57,567 nt of DNA from Ochromonas danica. Its lineage: Eukaryota > Sar > Chrysophyceae > Chromulinales > Chromulinaceae. The stretch lies in the NCBI GenBank assembly GCA_015146655.1, contig VKHL01000170.1:1-57567 (forward strand), read 5' to 3'. Position numbers and translations under genes: made by a program. The notes beneath the pieces are model-generated. The model did not search any database. It was not told the DNA's origin and was given only the letters and a program-made list of their open reading frames with translations. Positions 41,221 to 50,639 of this stretch are shown one piece after another; positions within the stretch are counted from its first letter, which is position 1, and each line of letters begins with the position of its first letter.

Positions 41221-42093
41221 ATGGCAGATTTCGCTGAGAAGGAAAAAGATAGAGAGCCTGAGAATGAAGGAGGTGATGATGAAGATAACGGACCTGTTCC
41301 GGTAAGTACTCTAGGATTTCATTCAAACAATTCTAGAAGATTACGACTGATGATACTTGCATATTTTATTCTCATAGGAGGAAGAGTCTACAGCAACTTT
41401 CACTCCTGTTGTTCAATTAGAGACTGTAGAAGTGAAAACCTTTGAAGAGGACGAGCAAGTTCTCTACAAACAGTACGGGACTAATAACCAAAACAAACAT
41501 GATTGACACTGACTAACTCTCTATCTATCTATTCCTTGATAGGAGAGGCAAACTTTTCGTTTTTGGTGAGACAATGCTTGACAAGGGCACTGGTAATAAG
41601 ACTTGGAAGGAGAGAGGAGTGGGTGAGGTGAAGTTTCTCAAGCATAATGATCATGGTCGCATTCGCGTCCTTATGAGACAAGAAAAGACCATGAAAGTTA
41701 TTATCAACCATTTCTTGGATCCTCGTATTGTTCTCAGACCCAATGTGTCAAGTGATAAGTCTTGGGTTTGGGTAGCTTTCGACTATTCTGAGGGAAAGCT
41801 CGAGGAAACAGTGAGTTCATTAATATGGACCAATTATGTTTCATGATGTGCAGTATACTCATTTAAGACTCTTTGCTCTTTAGACTTTTGCTCTTAGATT
41901 CGCTTCTGTTGAGATTGCTCAGGAGTTCAACAAGGAGTTCACCAAGGGTCAGGAGGAAATGAAGAAGCTCATGGCTGGCCAAGATAGCAGCGAAGGAGCA
42001 AAGGATGCTGAGGATGTTGCCAATGCAGTTGAATCTCTTGCTGTGAAGAATGAAGAGGCTACTGAGGAAGGTGTGGAGAAGAAAGACGCTTAA
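41221..42093 (+). CDS. RANBP1: Ran-binding protein 1 (RanBD)
   Basis: Exons 41221-41301, 41378-41472, 41543-41810 and 41884-42093 give 217 residues. The RanBD is complete: FTPVVQLETVEVKTFEEDEQ, then VLYKQRGKLFVFG, TWKERGVGEVKFLKHNDHGR, RVLMRQEKTMKVIINHFL and FALRFASVEIAQEFNKEF. RanBP1 binds Ran-GTP in the cytosol and promotes GTP hydrolysis during nuclear transport. An acidic N-terminus and Glu-rich tail frame the domain, as in yeast Yrb1. All intron phases agree. Short divergent spacing (261 bases) from the SAP/TPR gene. Confidence 0.95.
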
Positions 42094-42221
42094 AGATCAT
42101 TTGATAAGTAAAATGAGTTCTCCGCAACTGATGAAGAGACTTTCTGTTTAATATACACAAGCATGATCAAAATTGGTAGGTGACTTGCAAGCACTCTTTT
42201 GATCAATAATCTTCAACAGCC

Positions 42222-43018
42222 TTAGAACAAGCCGAAGAGTTTCTTTTTGGGTGCCTCCGAGACAGGAGGTGCTGCTTCCTTAGTGGCGGAAACTGCTTCC
42301 TTAGATGGTTGCGGCTTCTTGGAGATAACTGGCTTTGCTAATAAAGCCTTCAATCTAGCCATTTCTTCTTCTGAAAGCTCCTTTCCAGCTTTGGCTTTCT
42401 CCTTGTCCGAGATCTTGATCTGAGTGGGATGGTAGACATTGCTTTTCGCAGCCTCGGAGGTCCAAGGAAGAGGCAGACCACCGAAGATGGAGGCAGAATT
42501 CAATCGACCTTCTTTCTCAGCAACTTCATAGACATCGTCGACCTTAAGACGTGGCGCAGCAACGCCTTGACCCTTTCCTTCCAAACCCAAATCCTTCAGA
42601 TCATTTCCTTCCCAGTCACCACCACGGCGTTGCATATAAGGGCGCTCCTGATATGCTGCTTTATTAGGATTGACAGGGAAGAGATGTCTGGCGCCAGCTT
42701 TATGCCAGGCTTCAAAGCTGCGACTCTTGAATCGCTTCACTCCCATAGCACCCAGATTGACTTCATTAGCCTCAGCTTCCTGCAATATAATAGGCGGAGA
42801 CATTGGGATCATGATAGAATATCAACAAGGCATAATTGTTTGCAAACCTGCTTCTTGATGATTTCCCACTGAGCTTTGGTCAGTCCATCTGGAATATACT
42901 CCATGGAATAGGTTGCCCGGACTGGTCGTAAGGATCTGCTACTTGCATGGAAGCAAGAGGATTGATTCAAAGCAAGGAGTAAGAGAAGTACTTGCAGAAA
43001 CAGGAAGAAGAAAGACAT
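42222..43018 (-). CDS. Probable plastid protein of unknown function
   Basis: Exons 42848-43018 and 42222-42779 (donor CAG|GTTTGC, acceptor TTGCAG) give 242 residues. A strong signal peptide (FFFLFLQVLLLLLALNQ) is followed by SSCFHASSRSLRPVRA. The Cys-Phe after the hydrophobic stretch matches the ASAFAP-type transit start used by complex plastids. The mature part has a conserved-looking block (FEAWHKAGARHLFPVNP, QRRGGDWEGNDLKDLG) and an Ala/Lys-rich tail ending KKLFGLF. No named domain was found. The C-terminal half is highly charged and probably disordered. Confidence 0.75.
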
Positions 43019-43361
43019 AGTTAGAAGGCAAGGAAAATGTTCTGAATCATCTTGTCTTAGTCAGCATGGATGGCAAAATAGCTGACGTCTTCTCCTCCCA
43101 GAAACACGAAATACCGAAATATCGAAATTCCAAACTAAGCAACGGACCAAAATTCGCCAAATTTCCCAGAATTTGGGACCTTGAGGTTGTGTCCCTTCAG
43201 GATCAGTGGTGGTTGGACCAAGAGGTGCGTGTGACGTGCGTGGCTGCTGGGCCCTCCCTTCCTCTCGGCACCCCCCACCACCCGTTGGCCTGCTCGACTG
43301 TGCCGCGACGATCTGATCTTTGGTCATATTCTTTTGGAATATACCCAGCACCCCTCCAGAC
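43019..43361. promoter_or_regulatory. Divergent promoter region upstream of the ADP/ATP carrier
   Basis: 343 bases. The half nearest the carrier is GC-rich with TGACGTGCGTGG, which includes a TGACGT core; the other half has AAATTTCCCAGAATTTGGG, an imperfect inverted repeat near 43157-43177. Either may be regulatory. Confidence 0.4.
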
Positions 43362-44312
43362 ATGTCTGACAAGAAGGAAGGACCTAACCCATACGGATTC
43401 TTGGTTGATTTTGCCGCTGGTGGTATCTCTGGCGCTGTCGCTAAGACCGCCACTGCCCCCATTGAGCGTGTCAAGCTCATCATCCAGACTCAGGATGCTA
43501 ACCCCTTGATCAAGAGCGGTCAAGTGGCCCGCTACACCGGTATTGGCAACTGCTTCACCCGCGTGTATCAGGAGCAAGGTTTTGGTGCCTTCTGGCGTGG
43601 TAACTTCACCAACGTTATCCGCTACTTCCCCACCCAGGCTTTCAACTTCGCTTTCAAGGATCAGATCAAGGCTCTCTTCCCCAAGTACAGCCCCAAGACT
43701 GAGTTCGGATGGTTCTTCTTGACCAACATGGCCTCTGGTGGACTTGCTGGTGCTGGTTCTCTCTGCATTGTCTATCCTCTTGACTATGCTCGTACCCGCT
43801 TGGCTTCCGATGTCGGAAAGGGCCAGAGATCTTTCAACGGTCTTGCTGACTGCTTGAAGAAGACTGCTGCCGGTCCTTCTGGTGTCCTTGGCCTCTACAA
43901 CGGCTTCGGTGTCTCCGTCGCTGGTATCATCCCTTACCGTGGTGTGTACTTCGGTATGTTTGACTCCCTTGCTGGCATCAACCCCTTCAAGAAGGATACC
44001 GGCATCATCGGCTTGGCCTCCAAGTTCGCTATTGCCCAGGCTACTGCCATCACTGCTGGCTACGCCTCTTATCCTTTCGACACCATCCGTCGTCGTCTGC
44101 AGATGCAGTCCGAGAAGCCCAAGGACCAGTGGCTCTACAAGGGAACTGTTGACTGCTTCTGGAAGATCCTCAAGGAAGAGGGATCTTCTGCCCTCTTCAA
44201 GGGTGCTGGAGCCAACGCTCTCCGTACCGTCGGCTCTGCCCTTGTGCTTGTCCTCTACGGTGAGATCAAGGCTGCTTTCGGCTTCGAGGGTGGCGTTGGT
44301 GGCTCTGAGTAA
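43362..44312 (+). CDS. Mitochondrial ADP/ATP carrier with altered signature
   Basis: A 316-residue mitochondrial carrier of three repeated halves, each with a Px[DE]xx[KR] motif: APIERVKL (repeat 1), YPLDYARTRL (repeat 2) and YPFDTIRRRLQ (repeat 3). Residues lining the nucleotide site typical of ADP/ATP carriers are visible (NVIRYFPTQAFNFAFKD, GIIPYRGVYFG). The canonical signature RRRMMM reads RRRLQM here (residues 243-248). It probably exchanges ADP and ATP across the inner membrane. Third codon positions are strongly C-rich, unlike most neighbours, indicating high expression. The first ATG in frame is used; the upstream TTG extension is not coding. No transit peptide, as normal for carriers. 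Confidence 0.92.
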   Translation: MSDKKEGPNPYGFLVDFAAGGISGAVAKTATAPIERVKLIIQTQDANPLIKSGQVARYTGIGNCFTRVYQEQGFGAFWRGNFTNVIRYFPTQAFNFAFKDQIKALFPKYSPKTEFGWFFLTNMASGGLAGAGSLCIVYPLDYARTRLASDVGKGQRSFNGLADCLKKTAAGPSGVLGLYNGFGVSVAGIIPYRGVYFGMFDSLAGINPFKKDTGIIGLASKFAIAQATAITAGYASYPFDTIRRRLQMQSEKPKDQWLYKGTVDCFWKILKEEGSSALFKGAGANALRTVGSALVLVLYGEIKAAFGFEGGVGGSE

Positions 44313-44437
44313 ATTCCTTACTATCGGTGCTAAGTAGGCCTAAGCTAGTTTTAAGTTTTGAAGCTGGTTAAATCGTGCAAAGAACCCAGTTAATGTTTCA
44401 ATGTTTTGCTTTCAAATAAGAAACTATCACACATGAA

Positions 44438-44902
44438 TCACATAGTAGGGGCTTCACTGTTTCGTTGTGTGCGCTCTTCCATGAGACCGCGACTTTCTTC
44501 TACCAAAGAAGCAACTTCCTCAGAGCCAAGAATAGGCAATGGTGCCATGGATTGACCAACAATCATCCTCCATACCATGGTAAAGATCACAAGAAGAAGG
44601 CAGACCAACCCAATAAAACTGTTTCCAAAGGAGGCAACCAAGCTCAGAAAGGACAAGACTGCCCCTCTCCCTGTAGTGGTCGTCCAGAATTGTATCCATC
44701 GCATCATATCTCTGGGTTGCATGAACTCGAGGAATTCAAAGAAGAAGCCCAATAGAAACAACGCAACCCCTAGAGCAACCGTGACAAAATGGAATTGACC
44801 AATGAGAAATGCTCCACATATCTGCAAGAGCACAGCTTGAGCAAGGTAAAGAGTATTCGAGAAATACTCTCCTTGGTGATTCGTCCTGATCCTCGGGGGC
44901 AT
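44438..44902 (-). CDS. Small four-helix membrane protein
   Basis: 154 residues from MPPRIRTNHQ. Four hydrophobic segments are evident (LAQAVLLQICGAFLIGQF, VTVALGVALFLLGFFFEFLE, GAVLSFLSLVASFGNSFIGL and CLLLVIFTMVWRMIVG), with short loops and a Glu-rich cytosolic tail. The shape and the loop WTTTTGRG recall COPI-associated or MARVEL-type proteins, but this is only a resemblance. The frame stays open for 26 more codons upstream to a 3' splice-like TTTGCTTGCAG, so a further 5' exon is possible and the start is uncertain. Confidence 0.55.
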   Translation of the reverse strand: MPPRIRTNHQGEYFSNTLYLAQAVLLQICGAFLIGQFHFVTVALGVALFLLGFFFEFLEFMQPRDMMRWIQFWTTTTGRGAVLSFLSLVASFGNSFIGLVCLLLVIFTMVWRMIVGQSMAPLPILGSEEVASLVEESRGLMEERTQRNSEAPTM

Positions 44903-45096
44903 CTTCAAATTGACAGTATGTAATGTGGATAGTGTATTATATTCACCACTGTCAAGTATTGATTCTTCTTCTGCAAGCAAATGAAGGCGTTAAAAACGAC
45001 ATTTAACACAGTCATAATAATAATAATAATGTCATGCAATAACAATAATAACGGCTGCAAAAGGAATCAGAATCAATCAACGAATCCATCTATTAA

Positions 45097-48000
45097 TCAA
45101 TCCTCTCCTCTATCAGCTAAATAGAGCAGAGCATATTCTGCTACCCAGTTATCTGATGGAAAGGCAACTTCTAATTGTTGTAAAGCTACAGTAGAAGTCT
45201 TGGTCCAATTAGAATAGATGATGCTTTCTCGTGTTTCACGTAATAACTCCATAGAACATATTGTAATAATACATTGATCTAGAAGATCTTGTTGTTCAGG
45301 GATAGATGCAAGAGCTAGGATAGCATAAGAAGAATCTACAGCCTTGGAGACAATTTTGAGAGAGATATTATCCCAATACTGTCTAGTACATTCCAGACGA
45401 AGGGAAGGTAGTAGTACAGATTGATAGACTGATTGACTATTTCTCAATGCTGTAAAGCGAGCTTTCTCTTCATCACATATTATTTTCGATTGATTTAATA
45501 GGATCATACTTGTTGTAGGTTGACCTCGTTGTATTGCAGGAGTAGAGAAAGATGTTGATAGTATCTTGGATGGAGTAACAAAACCCCGTCGTTTATTTGG
45601 AGTAGCAGCAATTGTAGTGCTAGTAGTAGTAGTAGTAGCTGGTGTTGGGAAAGATCTCTTTGCAGCTGGTGTGTTATGGGGAGAGGGAGAGAGTAATGTA
45701 GACTTCTTGCTCTTGTCCAGACGAAATACCGTGTGGTCTGTCGCAGATAACCACAGAATTCCTAAAGATCGATCAACTTCCATTAATGTCGCCCATGACA
45801 CCTGAACAGTGCATGCCATCTTTAACCAAGACAGTTTCTTGAGTAAGATCAAGAACATTGGCAAACGAATGTCCACACATCTTCTATCTTTCAATACACC
45901 CAAGACATGTATATATGATACTGTCGCGATCTCATTAGCATTGGCTGTTATTAAATCTACGTTATCTCGATCATGTTCCACATACCAATCAAAAACTTGC
46001 ATTGAAAATCCCATTTCATACCGAAGATAAGAATCAACGTAATTAAAGATCATAGAACAATTGTGTAAGATTTTTAGCTGCCGTTGCGACAATACCCATA
46101 TATCTTTGTCGATATTACTTCCACTTGTTAGATCTACTAACTCACTCTTTTTAAAGAGTTTAATGGTTGAATTACGACCAAGTGAAAGAGTCTTGCAAGA
46201 TGATGTATTATATCCTGTTGTTGATTTTGCTAACTGCAGATTAGTGACGAGTGCTTCAACACCTGCAGTAAGACGACCACCACCATCGGAGCCACCATCA
46301 GCACCCATGCGCAACCAGAAGAGATCACGAGAAATCTTACACTGGACCAAGTAATCATTGTATTCCTGAGCTTTACCCTGAGATAGAAAAGAAAATAAGT
46401 TGAACAAACACTGAAATACTACTGTGATCGATAGCGTTTGACAGATTGCTTACCAAAGTTTGTTGCATATGTTCCAACTGTGGGGATTCAGTTCCACCAA
46501 TCGACTAAACAGGAAATGGACAAAGCATGATATTAGTGTGCGTTTAACCATATCACACACCAGTCATATCATATCAATTTAGCATCCTTACCTTTGAATT
46601 GCAACAGTCATTCTCATCACCACTAGCAATGAGCAGAGATTCTCGTTTCTCTTCGAAAGCTTGCCAAAGCACTTCGGCATCTGGTGAACTCAACGACAAA
46701 GACACAAGCGATCGTTCTTCTTCACCAGAGGGGCTTCGAAGAGAGGCCTGCATTAGAGGTGCGCGGGTTTTAACGAATCCTATCCCAGGCTGCTTAACCA
46801 ATACACGTATCGCGTAAACTGATCCACCATCTACCATTGATTCATTTATGTTTTGTAAGGAGTTTGGGTACAAGAGAGGTAACAGAACATTTCCTACCTT
46901 CTTTCAACGATCTAAGAGACAATCCTCGAGAGAGAAAGACAGGTGGTACAAAGCCCAGACGAGCGGCTGCATGAGCTTTACGCATTGCATTGTATTGCAC
47001 ACTGAGAATAGTCTGCTTTGACTTTTCACATTGATGGAAAGACGCACCAAAGATGATAACCTTGCAGCCATCATAGATTAAACCCTGTGCAAAATGAAAC
47101 ACTTTGATAAGTCTATATCCATAGTGTAACAAAATACACTATTTACCTGATCAACAAGAGTTAGCAAGCGCTGATCCAAAGACAAAGAACAACACCACCA
47201 ACCATCCATGCATTCTATTTTCCATTGGGTTTCTCGGCTTTTACCTTGCAGAAAGATCTCTTGAGTAGATCTTTTACTAATAGTAAGACAAAGACAGATT
47301 GGCCACAACAAGCATTGAATCTCTAAACATCGCTGAAGAGGTGACATAGCCCCACGCTTTGAAAAGTGTTTTACTGCATCTCTATAACATTTGATGCGAA
47401 AGCTACGATTACTATTGGAGGAAGATTGTACTGTATTTCGCTGGAAATAGATGGCTGCACGAGTTTGCAACGAATCGACAATCGTGCAATCCCTTAACAG
47501 TTTACCTAAGAAGATGTCAGGATAACGTCGTTCATAGCTCAGATATGTCCAAACTATCCATAGAAGTTGTTTCTTTAACCAGATCATCTCCTTTGAACCA
47601 CATTCGAATGGCAGAAGCAGCCTGGATACACGATGAACAATGTTGTCAATATCGATAGGGTCATTATTAGGAAGAACAAGTGCTTCAAAAGCACTGGATG
47701 AATCCAATTTCCACAAAGAAAGCACTTTAGAGTGAAACCCACAATTTGCATCAATTTGGGGATCTTCCTTTAAAAGGCTTAATCTATCCAGAACAGGTGT
47801 ACTCACAAGTCTGATCTTCTTCTTCTTTCGCTCTGTTAGCGATCGTTGAGAACATAACGTTCCGTAAATATCCAGCTGCGAATCAGCAACAACAGAATCA
47901 ACACAAGCTATCGAGCGCTTCGTACCAACAGCAATCACACCAAAGCTATCATCATGGACACAACTCTCGTTCACTTTGGCCTCAACATCCTCAATATTCC

Positions 48001-50488
48001 CCTCCACACTAACCACATTGATAGCATGAGCTGCCACCGATGAAGACGATGACGAAGAAGAGGAACCATCGTAAACCACCGCGGGCCTCACTAATACTGC
48101 TTCCTCTTCCTGATTCCTTCCTTTCCTATCCGATTCCATCTTCCCAGACTTCTCCTCTTCCCTCGATATGAACTGCTCTGCGCGAAGGCGAGCAGCATCA
48201 GAAATTAACACTTCCCTCCCACTTGCTCTCTGTAGTAGCGAAGATCTCCGCATACCACCTTGTACCGCTGGTATCGAATCATTCGCACTGGGTTTGCTTA
48301 ACACACTACTCTCCCATCCTCCTGATCCTGAGGGTCTCTCGTGAATTACATCTTCCACACTCTTCTCCACCACCATCATTTCCTCACCCTGCTTCTCACC
48401 TTCTCTCTCGCCAACCATGCTACTCATGACGGTTGTTGCTACTGCTGCTACCATCGTATGAGCAGCCACTGATGAAGACGATGACGAAGAAGAGGAACCA
48501 TCGTAAACCACCGCGGGCCTCACTACTACTGCTTCCTCTTCCTGATTCCTTCCTTTCCTATCCGATTCCATCTTCCCAGACTTCTCCTCTTCCCTCGATA
48601 TGAACTGCTCTGCGCGAAGGCGAGCAGCATCAGAAATTAACACTTCCCTCCCACTTGCTCTCTGTAGTAGCGAAGATCTCCGCATACCACCTTGTACCGC
48701 TGGTATCGAATCATTCGCACTGGGTTTGCTTAACACACTACTCTCCCATCCTCCTGATCCTGAGGGTCTCTCGTGAATTACATCTTCCACACTCTTCTCC
48801 ACCACCATCATTTCCTCACCCTGCTTCTCACCTTCTCTCTCGCCAACCATGCTACTCATGACGGTTGTTGCTACTGCTGCTACCATCGTATGAGCAGCCA
48901 CTGATGAAGACGATGACGAAGAAGAGGAACCATCGTAAACCACCGCGGGCCTCACTACTACTGCTTCCTCTTCCTGATTCCTTCCTTTCCTATCCGATTC
49001 CATCTTCCCAGACTTCTCCTCTTCCCTCGATATGAACTGCTCTGCGCGAAGGCGAGCAGCATCAGAAATTAACACTTCCCTCCCACTTGCTCTCTGTAGT
49101 AGCGAAGATCTCCGCATACCACCTTGTACCGCTGGTATCGAATCATTCGCACTGGGTTTGCTTAACACACTACTCTCCCATCCTCCTGATCCTGAGGGTC
49201 TCTCGTGAATTACATCTTCCACACTCTTCTCCACCACCATCATTTCCTCACCCTGCTTCTCACCTTCTCTCTCGCCAACCATGCTACTCATGACGGTTGT
49301 TGCTACTGCTGCTACCATCGTATGAGCAGCCACTGATGAAGACGATGACGAAGAAGAGGAACCATCGTAAACCACCGCGGGCCTCACTACTACTGCTTCC
49401 TCTTCCTGATTCCTTCCTTTCCTATCCGATTCCATCTTCCCAGACTTCTCCTCTTCCCTCGATATGAACTGCTCTGCGCGAAGGCGAGCAGCATCAGAAA
49501 TTAACACTTCCCTCCCACTTGCTCTCTGTAGTAGCGAAGATCTCCGCATACCACCTTGTACCGCTGGTATCGAATCATTCGCACTGGGTTTGCTTAACAC
49601 ACTACTCTCCCATCCTCCTGATCCTGAGGGTCTCTCGTGAATTACATCTTCCACACTCTTCTCCACCACCATCATTTCCTCACCCTGCTTCTCACCTTCT
49701 CTCTCGCCAACCATGCTACTCATGACGGTTGTTGCTACTGCTGCTACCATCGTATGAGCAGCCACTGATGAAGACGATGACGAAGAAGAGGAACCATCGT
49801 AAACCACCGCGGGCCTCACTACTACTGCTTCCTCTTCCTGATTCCTTCCTTTCCTATCCGATTCCATCTTCCCAGACTTCTCCTCTTCCCTCGATATGAA
49901 CTGCTCTGCGCGAAGGCGAGCAGCATCAGAAATTAACACTTCCCTCCCACTTGCTCTCTGTAGTAGCGAAGATCTCCGCATACCACCTTGTACCGCTGGT
50001 ATCGAACCATTCGCACTGGGTTTGCTTAACACACTACTCTCCCATCCTCCTGATCCTGAGGGTTCCTCGTGAACAATATTCATTTTTCGAAGGTCATGGT
50101 TATCGCTGTGGAAATGACTGTGACTATTTTTCAACTCTTTGCTATCATCTCTCGCACTCTTATCCACCTTCATCATTTCCTCATCCTTCTCTTCGTCTCT
50201 TTGTTTAATTAGGTCATAACGTGTTGGTCCATTTTGCTCTATTTCCTGTTGCTTCTTGTTGTGCTTCCGTTTATCCACAGTATGAGTATGATAGGCAAAG
50301 CTGGAAGTGTTCAAAGCTCTTAATTGGTCAGAGAGTGTAATGGGCAAGTCTGGTCTAGCTTCCTGGACACTTATAGAGTAGACTGTATTCGAGGAGGTTG
50401 AAATGACAGGTTGCACTTGATGACAATCTTCTTTTCTGTTTGATGAGAGCTTTGTTTTCCCACCGATTCGGAAAGGAATCGATGGCAT
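45097..50488 (-). CDS. BRCA2: BRCA2 orthologue with a BRC-repeat array
   Basis: Exons 47147-50488, 46898-47084, 46592-46830, 46454-46504 and 45097-46377 join in phase to about 1699 residues. BRCA2 loads RAD51 on single-stranded DNA during homologous recombination. After a basic head, five near-identical 144-residue units (about residues 140-820) each contain a BRC-type core RASGREVLISD followed by LRAEQFI. A helical domain follows (WIVWTYLSYERRYPDIFLGK, about 1000), then OB1 (ECMDGWWCCSLSLDQRLLTL, GCKVIIFGASF, AARLGFVPPVFLSRG, SLKEDGGSVYAIRVL), matching human BRCA2 'LTDGWYAV', 'GQKIILHGAEL' and 'SDGGNVGCVDVII'. The last exon has weaker OB2/OB3-like sequence and a Thr/Pro tail. The start is the first ATG (MPSIPFRIGG) after a stop; an extra 5' exon is possible. 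Shares a 151-base promoter with DDX51. Confidence 0.9.
48025..50070 (-). repeat. 432-base tandem array carrying BRC motifs
   Basis: About 4.7 copies of a 432-base unit, coding in frame (144 residues). BRC cores lie at 48167-48241, 48599-48673, 49031-49105, 49463-49537 and 49895-49969. Copies differ by only a few bases (for example Asn-Gly versus Asn-Asp before the core, and a Val/Leu change in the 3'-most unit). Each unit also holds a 9-Ser run and an acidic spacer. Plus-strand 68-codon frames repeated at the same spacing are shadows. Confidence 0.95.
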
Positions 50489-50639
50489 CACCTCTTCTTG
50501 GTCGAGCTTTCTGGTTTTATGCTTTGCTTTCCTTTTCACTCACATTCAAAATCCATTTTTAGCCTTAACTTCCCGACAGACAGCCAGATCTGAGGTTGGT
50601 GACCTGAAGTTGGATGGATGAGAAGATAATAAACCAAAT
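50489..50639. promoter_or_regulatory. Shared divergent promoter of BRCA2 and DDX51
   Basis: 151 bases between the two start codons on opposite strands; no further motif was recognised. Confidence 0.4.

Noticed and set aside
41013-41445. Plus-strand frames before and over RanBP1 exon 1
   Set aside because: They read through the RanBP1 5'UTR and first intron; the RanBD exons use a different frame.
43061-43577. Frames on both strands in the ADP/ATP carrier 5' region
   Set aside because: GC-rich shadows; no domain, and the carrier frame starts at 43362.
48025-50070. CRISPR-like or satellite array
   Set aside because: The unit is 432 bases, stays in frame without stops and is embedded in a BRCA2 exon; there are no unique spacers.
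48223-50208. Five identical 68-85 codon plus-strand frames every 432 bases
   Set aside because: They are shadows of the BRCA2 repeat on the other strand; the BRC core and splice-consistent frame are on the minus strand.
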